DNA from: a virus
IMG/VR virus record: IMGVR_UViG_3300013094_000025
Coordinates: 33,938 to 97,937 of that record
Length of the DNA: 64,000 nucleotides
Reading direction: 5' to 3' (one strand)
In this document: positions 1-7,222 of the stretch, piece by piece
Layout: every line of letters begins with the position of its first letter
How positions within the stretch are numbered: position 1 is the first letter of the stretch
The notes under the pieces: model-generated
The model's database searches: none
What the model was told of the DNA's origin: nothing
Seen by the model: the letters and a program-made list of their open reading frames with translations, nothing else
Program-made: the position numbers and the translations under genes

Positions 1-195
1 TCTTTAGCAATTATTAGAGAATATTTAGATTATTCTAAAACTTATAAAGATAGATATACTTTAAATGTTGAAAAGCAAAATGACTATTGTAAAGGTCAAA
101 AGAAAAACGAAAAAACCTTTAAAGCTTTAGCAATTGATGTAGGGGAAGATAATGCTAAAAAATTTATTAACAATTTTATGTTTCCTGAGCTTTAA
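1..195 (+). CDS. C-terminal fragment of an unknown protein
   Basis: Frame 1 is open from the first base to a TAA at 193-195 and gives the last 64 residues of a gene that begins before the window. The fragment is charged and Lys/Asn-rich, ends in NNFMFPEL, and shows no motif I recognise. It runs in the same direction as the dpdA operon, but a reverse-strand gene lies between them, so it probably ends the preceding forward unit. Its last 20 bases overlap the end of that reverse gene. Confidence 0.6.
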   Translation, partial: SLAIIREYLDYSKTYKDRYTLNVEKQNDYCKGQKKNEKTFKALAIDVGEDNAKKFINNFMFPEL

Positions 196-397
196 TCTCT
201 TTAACAAACAATTGAATAATTTCAGCCCCTTTAAATTTTAAAAGACGTTCATTAGTTATATTAAAATGTTCAAGAGCTTTTTGTATACAGTCACTTTTAG
301 TAGCTGAGGCTGTTTTCCATAGATATACCGGACCCACTTTTATTACATGGACTATTCTTTTATGAATAAAATACTTGACATTTGTAGAATTTGACAT
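176..397 (-). CDS. small hypothetical protein (73 aa)
   Basis: A reverse-strand ORF of 73 residues starting MSNSTNVKYF. The frame extends upstream to another ATG at 430, but I prefer the start at 397 because a CATAAATA late-promoter-like box (reverse strand, 411-418) lies 13 nt before it, the arrangement seen before other genes here; the longer start would place that box inside the gene. The protein is basic, with a KVGPVYLWKTASATKSDC segment, and has no recognised domain. It diverges from dpdA and overlaps the preceding forward gene by 20 bases at its 3' end. Function unknown. Confidence 0.5.
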   Translation of the reverse strand: MSNSTNVKYFIHKRIVHVIKVGPVYLWKTASATKSDCIQKALEHFNITNERLLKFKGAEIIQLFVKEIKAQET

Positions 398-403
398 TAT
401 TAT
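375..403 (+). promoter_or_regulatory. sigma70-like promoter of the dpdA operon
   Basis: TTGACA at 375-380 and TATTAT at 398-403 are separated by exactly 17 nt. Transcription would start near 410, a few bases before the dpdA ATG at 416. The -10 hexamer lies directly beside the start codon (395-397) of the divergent small gene, so the two units share this control region. It looks like an early or middle promoter read by host-type RNA polymerase. Confidence 0.55.
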
Positions 404-410
404 TGTACAA

Positions 411-418
411 TATTTATG
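411..418 (-). promoter_or_regulatory. late-promoter-like box for the reverse small gene
   Basis: On the reverse strand the sequence reads CATAAATA, one base from the T4 late consensus TATAAATA, 13 nt before the ATG at 397. It overlaps the dpdA start codon on the other strand. Confidence 0.4.
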
Positions 419-1267
419 CTTATTAGCCACGAAACACCTATTAGTCTTCTAGATACCTCTAGAGGCTACAATGATTATGATTATTGTCTAGTACATTTAC
501 TACCTGAACAGTCGGAATATCTTAAATTTTATAAGGATTCCGTCGAAATGGGTAGACACGTATTACTTGATAATAGTATTTTTGAACTTGGAGAAGCTTA
601 TGATTCAAAAGAATTTGCTTATTGGATTAATGAATTGAAACCTACTGAGTTTATTATACCTGACGTTCTTGAAAGCACAGAAGGAACTATTGAAAGCTTT
701 AAGAAGTTTACTAGCGAATATAGAAACCTTCCGAGTAGAAGTATCGGTGTAGTTCAAGGTAAGACATATAAAGAAATTGTTGAATGTTATAATTTCTTGT
801 GCAAGTATGTAACTAAGATTGCTATTTCTTTTGATTATTCGTTTTATCTTAATGAATGGCCTACTTTAGAATCGTTTGAAAAAGAATTAGGAGTATTACC
901 TGAATGGATAAAGGGACTCGAATTTAATAAGTGGGTAAGATATTCCTTAGGTAGAGTAGCTTTACTTCATAGACTTAGTGCTAAGGATAACTATTTTGAT
1001 TATAGAAAGGGTCATCATCTACTAGGATGTGCTACCCCTTGGGAGTTTAAACTCTATAACAAGACGCCGTATAAGATGTGTATTGAATCAATAGATACTT
1101 CTAATCCTATTGTAGCAGCTATTCTTCATAAGAAGTATAATCCTGTTTATGGGCTACATGAAAAGTGGTCAGTAAAACTAGTTGACTATATTGGCGCTAA
1201 TATAACTCGAGAACAGCTCGAATTAGCTTTTTATAATACGTCCCTATTTAGAAAATTCTGTTCATGA
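416..1267 (+). CDS. dpdA: DpdA, DNA guanine transglycosylase (7-deazaguanine insertion)
   Basis: A 283-residue member of the tRNA-guanine transglycosylase (TGT) superfamily, of the phage DpdA type that swaps guanine in DNA for a 7-deazaguanine base. TGT landmarks appear in order: LDNSIFELGE (51-60, the first catalytic Asp region), IPDVLE (81-86), GVVQGKTYKE (111-120, matching the TGT VQGG motif), HHLLGCATPWEF (200-211, matching the TGT LMGVGTP motif), and IDTSNP around D227, the likely nucleophile. The family replaces bases after replication and so protects phage DNA from restriction. The gene has its own sigma70-like promoter and shares an ATGA overlap with the formyltransferase downstream. 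The compact length fits phage DpdA rather than bacterial Tgt, and queF in the same operon supports the assignment. Which DpdA subfamily it belongs to needs a phylogeny. Confidence 0.88.
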   Translation: MLISHETPISLLDTSRGYNDYDYCLVHLLPEQSEYLKFYKDSVEMGRHVLLDNSIFELGEAYDSKEFAYWINELKPTEFIIPDVLESTEGTIESFKKFTSEYRNLPSRSIGVVQGKTYKEIVECYNFLCKYVTKIAISFDYSFYLNEWPTLESFEKELGVLPEWIKGLEFNKWVRYSLGRVALLHRLSAKDNYFDYRKGHHLLGCATPWEFKLYNKTPYKMCIESIDTSNPIVAAILHKKYNPVYGLHEKWSVKLVDYIGANITREQLELAFYNTSLFRKFCS

Positions 1268-1785
1268 GAAAATGGGTAACGTTTTTTAGTCAGACAGGTT
1301 CTGAAATTTATAAGCTTTCAAATAGACTCGGAAGAAATCCGGATATTATTGTAACAAATAGTACAAAGATTAGGCCTGAAGTTGTTGATAAGTTTGGAGA
1401 TAGTATTGTTTACGTAGGTCCAAAGCCTACAGTAGAAGATTATCTTAGGTTTATACCCGTTAATAGTTTAGTTACTCTTCACGGATGGCTTAGAATAGTG
1501 CCTGAAGAAGTATGTGATAGGTACGAGATTTATAATCTTCATCCAGCTAACCTGTTTCATAACCCTGAATTGAAAGGTAAAGATCCTCAAAAGATGGCCT
1601 ATAAACAGAAACTAATATTTTCCGGTAATACTATTCATCGCTGTACAGCCGAATTAGATTCCGGAGAGATACTTGAACATAGTTATACTTCTATTGAAGG
1701 CTTAACGTTAGATGAAATTATTGCAACATTACATGAAGATGCTACAAATTTGTGGTATAGATTTTTAAAAAAGCATTTACAATAA
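1264..1785 (+). CDS. formyltransferase-fold enzyme, DpdN-like (predicted dPreQ1 formylation)
   Basis: A 173-residue protein with the signature of folate-dependent formyltransferases (PurN/Fmt fold). TLHGWLRIVP (71-80) matches the family's core strand. NLHPA (91-95) carries the catalytic Asn91 and His93, and LDSGEIL (131-137) carries the third catalytic residue, Asp132, after a TIHRC strand. It begins inside the dpdA stop codon (ATGA overlap), so the two are translationally coupled. A formyltransferase named DpdN has been predicted in other phages to formylate the aminomethyl group of dPreQ1 in DNA. I infer the same role from the fold, the coupling to dpdA and the nearby queF. A purine or methionyl-tRNA formyltransferase is less likely: it is shorter than either and stands alone. 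Confidence 0.75.
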   Translation: MRKWVTFFSQTGSEIYKLSNRLGRNPDIIVTNSTKIRPEVVDKFGDSIVYVGPKPTVEDYLRFIPVNSLVTLHGWLRIVPEEVCDRYEIYNLHPANLFHNPELKGKDPQKMAYKQKLIFSGNTIHRCTAELDSGEILEHSYTSIEGLTLDEIIATLHEDATNLWYRFLKKHLQ

Positions 1786-1789
1786 ACGA

Positions 1790-2347
1790 ATGAAAATTGC
1801 TATTTCAGGTGCTCATAGTCAAGGTAAAACTACTCTTGTAAAGTGGTTGCAGGATATAAATGTTTTAACTGATTATAAGTTTAGAACTTCTTTAACGAGA
1901 GGAATGCAGAAAGCGGGGTATAATATTAATGAAGATGGGGATGAGGTAACTCAATTAGCTATTATGGCTAAGCATTTTCAGCGACTTAGTGAAGTAGGGA
2001 ATATAATTTATGATCGTTGTGCTTTAGATGGTTATGCCTATTCTATGTCTTTAGTAAAAGATCTTAAAGTTTTAGATATTATTAGAGATATGTTTTTATT
2101 AATGGTGGATAGATATGATATTATTTTTTATGTTGAGCCGGAGTTAGATCTTATAGAAGATGGTCAAAGGACAGTAAATAAAGATTTTTTTGATAGTGTA
2201 GTGCAATCTTTTGATTGTATTATTAAATCATATGCAATACCTGTTGTAAGGCTTAGCGGTTCTGTAGAAGAACGTGCTAGACAATTCTTTGTAGCTTTAC
2301 AGGATAAAGAGGTAGAAAAACACAACAACGAATTTTACGAATTATGA
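1790..2347 (+). CDS. P-loop nucleoside/nucleotide kinase-like protein
   Basis: A 185-residue P-loop kinase fold protein. The Walker A motif is GAHSQGKTT (7-15). The YDRCALDGYAYS segment from residue 74 is the DR-x-x-x-D motif common in deoxynucleoside/thymidylate kinases and in the NadR-like AAA_28 family, and a FYVEPE strand follows. The substrate cannot be read from sequence. The gene lies between the formyltransferase (4-nt gap) and queF (ATGA overlap), so it belongs to the deazaguanine operon. It could phosphorylate a deazaguanine pathway intermediate, salvage nucleotides, or act on modified DNA as the known phage hydroxymethyluracil DNA kinases do; these are conjectures. Confidence 0.75.
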   Translation: MKIAISGAHSQGKTTLVKWLQDINVLTDYKFRTSLTRGMQKAGYNINEDGDEVTQLAIMAKHFQRLSEVGNIIYDRCALDGYAYSMSLVKDLKVLDIIRDMFLLMVDRYDIIFYVEPELDLIEDGQRTVNKDFFDSVVQSFDCIIKSYAIPVVRLSGSVEERARQFFVALQDKEVEKHNNEFYEL

Positions 2348-3255
2348 GTACAACTAACATGAATGACATTGCATCGAAGTCTTTAGGATCTTCGGCTTCG
2401 TATGCAGTATATACCGATACGTTTGATCCTACGCTTCTTAACCCGATGCCTCGATCCCTAGCTCGAGATGATTGGGGTATTAAAGCTGGAAGCTTTGTAG
2501 GATTTGATACATGGCATTGTCATGAAGCTACATTCCTTCTTAATAGTGGAGTGCCCGTAGCAGGTACACTAAAGTATGTTTATTCTTGTGACTCTGAGTT
2601 TATGGTAGAGTCAAAGTCTGCTAAGCTTTATTGTAACTCGTTTGATATGTGCAAGATGGGTGAGAATTATTCTCAGGCAATTGCTAATTATGAGAATCAA
2701 ATTAAAACAGATCTCGAAAATATTCTTAAGACACCAGTATCAGTTAAGTTTTTCCGTTCAGGATCTGATAATAATGCTGTAGACTCTGTTCCTGATTATG
2801 TTGATCTTACAGATAAGATTCATTTTAGCACTGAGATTACTGATTATGCTTCTAAGGAGGAGCATTTAAAGTTTTATTCACTTGAAGATGGTAACGAAAT
2901 TGTAGAATGTAAATATTTTACTAATGCGTTGAGGTCTCGTTGCCGTCATACAAAGCAGAAAGATACAGGTACGGCTTATATTCATATTATTACAAAGGGA
3001 TGTGAAGTAAATCCGGTATCACTCTTTAAGCAAATTGTATCGTTACGAGAAGTTAACGAGTTCCATGAATTCTGTGCTGAAAAGCTTTATACAAGTATTA
3101 AGAGTCATCCAGCAGTAATTGATTGTGCTGTAACTCTTCTTTATGCTCGTCGAGGATCGCTTGATATTAACCCGACAAGGGCTAGTCGAGCTGATCTTCT
3201 TCCATCTGTTCTTATTAATTCAAATGTCTATACAAAAAAGGCAATGGGTCAATAA
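2344..3255 (+). CDS. queF: QueF, NADPH-dependent preQ0 reductase (two-domain type)
   Basis: A 303-residue enzyme that reduces the nitrile of 7-cyano-7-deazaguanine (preQ0) to the aminomethyl group of preQ1. It has the long two-domain architecture of the Escherichia coli enzyme: an N-terminal half with ESKSAKLYCNSF (89-100), and a C-terminal half with the catalytic Cys200 in RSRCRHT, Asp207 in KQKDTG, NEFHEFC (238-244) and the terminal RRGSLDINPTR signature (269-279). It starts by an ATGA overlap with the kinase gene and ends the operon. Its presence implies that the base inserted by DpdA is preQ1 rather than preQ0. Codons are somewhat more GC-ending than in its neighbours, suggesting good expression. 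Confidence 0.93.
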   Translation: MSTTNMNDIASKSLGSSASYAVYTDTFDPTLLNPMPRSLARDDWGIKAGSFVGFDTWHCHEATFLLNSGVPVAGTLKYVYSCDSEFMVESKSAKLYCNSFDMCKMGENYSQAIANYENQIKTDLENILKTPVSVKFFRSGSDNNAVDSVPDYVDLTDKIHFSTEITDYASKEEHLKFYSLEDGNEIVECKYFTNALRSRCRHTKQKDTGTAYIHIITKGCEVNPVSLFKQIVSLREVNEFHEFCAEKLYTSIKSHPAVIDCAVTLLYARRGSLDINPTRASRADLLPSVLINSNVYTKKAMGQ

Positions 3256-3302
3256 GATTCACACTAGCACAAAACACAAAACTAATATAATATATTAACG
3301 AT

Positions 3303-3686
3303 ATGAGCGAAACAACAAACAAAATCACAATCTTCTTTGACTCTGTAGGACGTACAATCCTCGGAGAACGAGTTGACGAAGCAACAACAGATACAGTTCT
3401 TTCTATTAAGAACCCAGCAGTTGTCCACATTATGCCTAACCAGCAGACAGGACAGCTTACTCTTCAGATCCTTCCTCTCTTCTTCAGAGAGTTCTTGGCT
3501 GATAAGACCGAAGCTACAACTTGGAAGTATAACCGTTCACTCATTACTGAGTGCAATGATATTGCTTTTGACTTTAAGCTTCAGGCTCAGTACCAGCAGA
3601 TCTTCAATCCTAGTCCAATTATCACTCCAGGAGGTGTCACACCAGCCGATAAGACTGACGTAGTCCGTCTTTTTGACGAAGAATAA
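3303..3686 (+). CDS. conserved-looking hypothetical protein upstream of uvsX
   Basis: A 127-residue protein, start MSETTNKITIFFD, with a beta-rich core containing NPAVVHIMPNQQTGQLTLQ, a FFREFL segment and an acidic tail (VVRLFDEE). No catalytic motif is visible. Codons are C-ending and clean, as in well-expressed genes of this phage. A TATAAT-like hexamer lies at 3286-3291, 11 nt before the ATG, in an A/C-rich leader. It stands immediately before uvsX and is probably part of the replication or recombination block. Function unknown. Confidence 0.7.
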   Translation: MSETTNKITIFFDSVGRTILGERVDEATTDTVLSIKNPAVVHIMPNQQTGQLTLQILPLFFREFLADKTEATTWKYNRSLITECNDIAFDFKLQAQYQQIFNPSPIITPGGVTPADKTDVVRLFDEE

Positions 3687-3687
3687 T

Positions 3688-3715
3688 TGGATTTAATAGA
3701 AGCAGCATCTAATAT
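3688..3715 (+). promoter_or_regulatory. possible sigma70-like promoter of uvsX
   Basis: TTGGAT at 3688-3693 and TAATAT at 3710-3715 with a 16-nt spacer, ending 6 nt before the uvsX ATG. Both hexamers are imperfect, so the assignment is tentative. Confidence 0.3.
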
Positions 3716-3721
3716 TGTCGT

Positions 3722-4819
3722 ATGGCTAAAAACGAACTCTCTCATTTAAAAGATATTTTTAAATCTGTCGATGACTTAAACCCAGACGCTGCAGTATTAG
3801 ATGCTGCTACTCTATCAACAGCAGATGATTGGATTGATACAGGATCATATGCTTTAAACGCAATTATTTCAGGGTCTCTTTATAAGGGAATTCCTGGAGG
3901 TCGTATTACAGGTTTTGCCGGTCCTTCTATGGCTGGTAAGACTCTTATTATGAGTAAGATTATGGCTAATGCTCAAAAGAAAGGCTATATACCTGTTATT
4001 TGGGATTCTGAGGTAGCCGTAGATAAGAAGAGTGCTGAAGGCGCTGGTATGGATTCAGCTCGTGTTAAGTATTATCCGGTAGAGACAATTGAAGATTGTC
4101 GTAATCAAATGTCTGCTTTCCTTGATAATGTTATCAAAGCAGATAATCCTGATCTTAAGTTTATTGTTGCTATCGATTCCCTCGGTAATCTAGCAAGTGC
4201 TAAAGAGATTAAGGATGCTACAGCAGGTAAAGACTCTGCTGATGTCGGTCAACGCGCTAAGGCAATTAAGTCTATGATGCGCACACTTACCTATAAGGCT
4301 GCTAAGGCTAAGGTACCAATTTTGTTTAGTAACCATATTTATGAAGGAATGGAAATGTTTCCTACTCTTGTTAAAACTCAGAGTGGTGGTAAGGGGCCGA
4401 TTTATCTTGCTTCGGTTCTTGTACAACTTAGCACGAAGAACGAGAAAAGCAGTGACAATCCTAATGAACAATCTGTGGCTATTGCTCATAATATTTCAGG
4501 TGTTACGTTAGGAGCAATGACAGTAAAGAATCGATTTGTACCTTCTTATCTCAAGACTGAACTTTATTTAAACTTTAAGTCAGGGCTTGATAAGCATGCA
4601 GGTCTTTTTGAAATTGCTGAAGCCTTTAAGGTTATTGAAAAGCCAGGACGTACAGTAATGTATAAAGGTGAGAGTCTTGGTTACAGAAAAGATCTTGAAA
4701 AAGATCCTAAATTCTGGGAAAAGATTATGCCAGAGCTAGAGAAGGTTCTTCAAGAACAACTTTGCTATGGTACAGGGGATTCAGTTGATATTGAAGAAGA
4801 AGTCGATAATATCGAATAA
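3722..4819 (+). CDS. uvsX: UvsX, RecA-like recombinase
   Basis: A 365-residue RecA/UvsX family ATPase that would form filaments on single-stranded DNA and catalyse strand exchange for recombination-dependent replication and repair. The Walker A motif is GPSMAGKT (67-74). The VIWDSEVAVD segment carries the acidic residue expected after strand 2, and FIVAIDSLGNL is the Walker B strand. The acidic C-terminus (VDIEEEVDNIE) resembles the regulatory tails of RecA-type proteins. Its stop overlaps the helicase start (TAATG), so the two are probably co-translated. Length is close to T4 UvsX. Confidence 0.93.
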   Translation: MAKNELSHLKDIFKSVDDLNPDAAVLDAATLSTADDWIDTGSYALNAIISGSLYKGIPGGRITGFAGPSMAGKTLIMSKIMANAQKKGYIPVIWDSEVAVDKKSAEGAGMDSARVKYYPVETIEDCRNQMSAFLDNVIKADNPDLKFIVAIDSLGNLASAKEIKDATAGKDSADVGQRAKAIKSMMRTLTYKAAKAKVPILFSNHIYEGMEMFPTLVKTQSGGKGPIYLASVLVQLSTKNEKSSDNPNEQSVAIAHNISGVTLGAMTVKNRFVPSYLKTELYLNFKSGLDKHAGLFEIAEAFKVIEKPGRTVMYKGESLGYRKDLEKDPKFWEKIMPELEKVLQEQLCYGTGDSVDIEEEVDNIE

Positions 4820-6168
4820 TGTCTGCTCCCACTCCTGGTAAGCTAGATCTCGATTATTACGAGAACATTATTCTTTTTAATTCTCTTCTTAGTCAAGAAT
4901 ATCTAGCTTCAATTATTGATCATGCTGATCCTACTTACTTTAATGATAAAAGTATTCAAACAGTTTTTAAGTGCATTATATCGTTCTTTACTGAACGTGG
5001 AACAGTGCCTACAGCTACTGAAATTAAATCCAGACTCTCAACAGACGAAGAGAGACGATCATTTAATGAAGTAGTAACTCGCTTTAAAGAACTAGATACA
5101 AAGTTTAATAAAGAGGAGCTTCTTAATAATACAGAGAGGTTTCTAAAAGAAAGATGTTTGTATAAAACTATTGTTGATACTGCAGAAAAGTACTCTGAAG
5201 GTAAAGCAGATCCTGCTGAGATATTAAAGGAGTTTGAAAAAGCTTATAATATTAATCTTAGTGAGGATATGGGTCATTGGTACTTTGAAGAAGTAGATGA
5301 GCATATTAAAGAACTTACTAAAGTATATAATGCTATTCCTACAGGATGGAAATTCTTAGATGAGAAAATTGAAGGTGGTTTATTTCCAAAGTCTCTTTAT
5401 TGCCTAGTAGGTCAAGTTAATATTGGTAAGAGTATTTTCCTTGGTAATATTGCTGCTAATATGGTAATGAAGAATAGAAATACTCTTCTTATATCTTTGG
5501 AAATGTCTGAGTTTATGTACGCTAAACGTATTAGTGCTCAGCTTACCCAGATTCCTCATCATAGTCTTAAGTTGTATACCGATGAACTTAAAGATCAAGT
5601 TAAGCATATTGAACGACAGTTAGAGAGTAAGCTTATTATTAAAGAATACGCTCCAAAGACAGTAACAGTAAGAAATATCGATGCTTATATAACAAAACTA
5701 GCTCACAAAGGGTTTAAACCTGAAGTAGTTGTTATTGATTATATTAATCTTCTAAAGCCAACATCTAAGAATCTTAATTCGTACGAGTCTGTAAAAGAAA
5801 TAGCAGAACAACTAAGAGCAATGTCATTTAAGTATAATATACCTATTGTTACAGCTTCTCAGCTTAATCGTGGAGCGTTTAATACAGCCAGTCCAGGTAT
5901 GGAAGGTATTTCAGAATCTATTGGATTAGCAGCAACTTGTGACGTAATTTGTTCTTTGTGGCAAGAAGATGAAGATAAAGAATTAGGTATTATTAATCTC
6001 GGTATGCAAAAGAATAGATTTGGAGCTAACTTTGGTAGCTGCGCTTTTAAGGTTAAGTACGAAACTTTAACTCTTAACGAGGTTAGTGCTGATCACTTTA
6101 CTACTGAAACTCCTCAACAGGCTGTTAGTGATGCTCAAAGTGCCTTACAAAGTTTATCTGAGCCTTGA
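4819..6168 (+). CDS. 41: gp41-type replicative DNA helicase
   Basis: A 449-residue DnaB/gp41 superfamily 4 helicase. An N-terminal helical domain (about 1-150) precedes a RecA-like motor. Walker A is GQVNIGKS (198-205), TLLISLEMSE is the H1a-like segment, VVVIDYINLL is Walker B, and the sensor region TASQLNRG follows. It would unwind the lagging-strand template as a hexameric ring and interact with primase, which is not in the window. It is co-translated with uvsX. No intein or frameshift is visible. Confidence 0.92.
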   Translation: MSAPTPGKLDLDYYENIILFNSLLSQEYLASIIDHADPTYFNDKSIQTVFKCIISFFTERGTVPTATEIKSRLSTDEERRSFNEVVTRFKELDTKFNKEELLNNTERFLKERCLYKTIVDTAEKYSEGKADPAEILKEFEKAYNINLSEDMGHWYFEEVDEHIKELTKVYNAIPTGWKFLDEKIEGGLFPKSLYCLVGQVNIGKSIFLGNIAANMVMKNRNTLLISLEMSEFMYAKRISAQLTQIPHHSLKLYTDELKDQVKHIERQLESKLIIKEYAPKTVTVRNIDAYITKLAHKGFKPEVVVIDYINLLKPTSKNLNSYESVKEIAEQLRAMSFKYNIPIVTASQLNRGAFNTASPGMEGISESIGLAATCDVICSLWQEDEDKELGIINLGMQKNRFGANFGSCAFKVKYETLTLNEVSADHFTTETPQQAVSDAQSALQSLSEP

Positions 6169-6180
6169 TAAATGTAACAA

Positions 6181-6203
6181 TATGTAGTAAATAAAGCTAC
6201 ATA
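6181..6203 (+). promoter_or_regulatory. hairpin with late-like box before the 6205 gene
   Basis: TATGTAG (6181-6187) and CTACATA (6197-6203) form a perfect 7-bp inverted repeat ending one base before the ATG at 6205. The loop region includes AGTAAATA (6186-6193), which resembles the phage late box. It may be a promoter, a translational control hairpin, or chance. Confidence 0.3.
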
Positions 6204-6204
6204 T

Positions 6205-6519
6205 ATGTTTAATGAAAAGGTATTAGACGATTTCTTATCTAAGAATGACCCTTTAAAGCAAATTTGTACAAAAGAGTTTATACTCGGTGTATTTAAATTT
6301 GGTTCCTTTTTATCTATTTTACATAATAAAAGACTAAATCCTTCAGCAGTATTTGTTCTTATATTAGAAAGTAAAGAGATAAGAGATTTATTCGTAGATG
6401 TCACTCACTCAGAAAACGCTAAAGAAGCCTTACTTGGCCTCTTGCAACTTTACCCGCCGCTACTAAAATCAAAGAATACTAAACGACTATTCAAGAAATC
6501 AATATCCGGCAAAAAGTGA
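6205..6519 (+). CDS. hypothetical protein (104 aa) between genes 41 and 59-like
   Basis: A predicted helical 104-residue protein starting MFNEKVLDDF with a very basic C-terminus (KSKNTKRLFKKSISGKK). Its stop codon overlaps the GTG start of the next gene (GTGA), implying translational coupling. In T4 the late co-activator gene 33 sits just before 59 and 32, so this is the position where gp33 would be sought. The sequence does not resemble T4 gp33, so I leave it unnamed. Confidence 0.6.
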   Translation: MFNEKVLDDFLSKNDPLKQICTKEFILGVFKFGSFLSILHNKRLNPSAVFVLILESKEIRDLFVDVTHSENAKEALLGLLQLYPPLLKSKNTKRLFKKSISGKK

Positions 6520-7184
6520 CTGAACTAGAAAAAAGAATTTACAATAAACATTTAGCGGTGTCTCGATCTTTACGTAATAAGCCCTTTAAACTTAAAGGTG
6601 ATTTTACTAATTTTAAAGATAGTACAAAATACCCTTCAATAAAAAGACTTTGTATATTCTTTAACAAGTATCCTGATGTTGATATGGATACATATTTTAT
6701 GGCTCCATATAAGCTATATTCTGATACTGATTATTTTGATTTAGCTTATTTTGCCTCACCTAGAGCTATCAAAGCATATACAACTTATAAAAATCAGCTT
6801 TTACAAATGTCTCCAGACAAGCAACAAAATGAAGTTAAAGAATCATTATTGTTTATATCAAGATTTTGTTTAATGAACAAAATTCAACTTCATGAATATC
6901 CTACTTTTAGATTTAAAGGTATGGCTCCAGAATGGGTATATCATTTAAAAAGTAATAAAATAAATCCGTATTCTTTGATGGAATTTCGAGGCATTTTTAA
7001 TTATATAAATGAGATGCCCTTTGATGAAAGAGAGTTATTACTTGGTAACTTTGGTAGTAACTATGTAGACTATAAATCCCGTTACAATTCATCAACAACA
7101 TTAAAACCCTTTCTTTCTGTAGCCGCAGAAAAATTAAAACTTTTTATAGATAAGAGCTTGAACAGTTCAAAATCTTATGTATAA
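6516..7184 (+). CDS. possible gp59-type helicase loader
   Basis: A 222-residue predicted all-helical basic protein with a GTG start overlapping the previous stop. Length (T4 gp59 is 217), helical composition and position directly before gene 32 match the T4 helicase assembly factor gp59. The FKGMAPEWVYHLKSNKINPY segment is reminiscent of the gp59 C-terminal domain. No diagnostic catalytic motif exists for this family, so the call rests on synteny, size and a weak pattern. If right, it would load the gp41-type helicase onto gp32-coated DNA at recombination forks. Confidence 0.45.
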   Translation: MTELEKRIYNKHLAVSRSLRNKPFKLKGDFTNFKDSTKYPSIKRLCIFFNKYPDVDMDTYFMAPYKLYSDTDYFDLAYFASPRAIKAYTTYKNQLLQMSPDKQQNEVKESLLFISRFCLMNKIQLHEYPTFRFKGMAPEWVYHLKSNKINPYSLMEFRGIFNYINEMPFDERELLLGNFGSNYVDYKSRYNSSTTLKPFLSVAAEKLKLFIDKSLNSSKSYV

Positions 7185-7185
7185 T
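7158..7185 (+). promoter_or_regulatory. sigma70-like promoter of gene 32
   Basis: TTGAAC at 7158-7163 and a perfect TATAAT at 7180-7185 with a 16-nt spacer, located over the end of the preceding gene. It would produce an mRNA with a leader of roughly 30 nt that contains no G (7186-7222). Confidence 0.5.
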
Positions 7186-7222
7186 ACACACAACACAAAC
7201 AACCCAACAACACAATACTATT
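7186..7222 (+). promoter_or_regulatory. G-free A/C-rich leader of gene 32
   Basis: The 37 nt between the TATAAT box and the ATG contain no G and are made almost only of A and C, so the leader cannot fold and has no Shine-Dalgarno site. T4 gp32 represses its own synthesis by binding an unstructured leader; an unstructured leader here fits such autoregulation, but that is inference. Confidence 0.35.

Noticed and set aside
3215-3430. A reverse ORF opposite the queF end and the 3303 gene
   Set aside because: Low-complexity hydrophobic translation overlapping two well-supported forward genes.
6205-6519. Assignment of the 104-aa gene as late co-activator gp33
   Set aside because: Position is right (before 59-like and 32), but the sequence shows no resemblance to T4 gp33.
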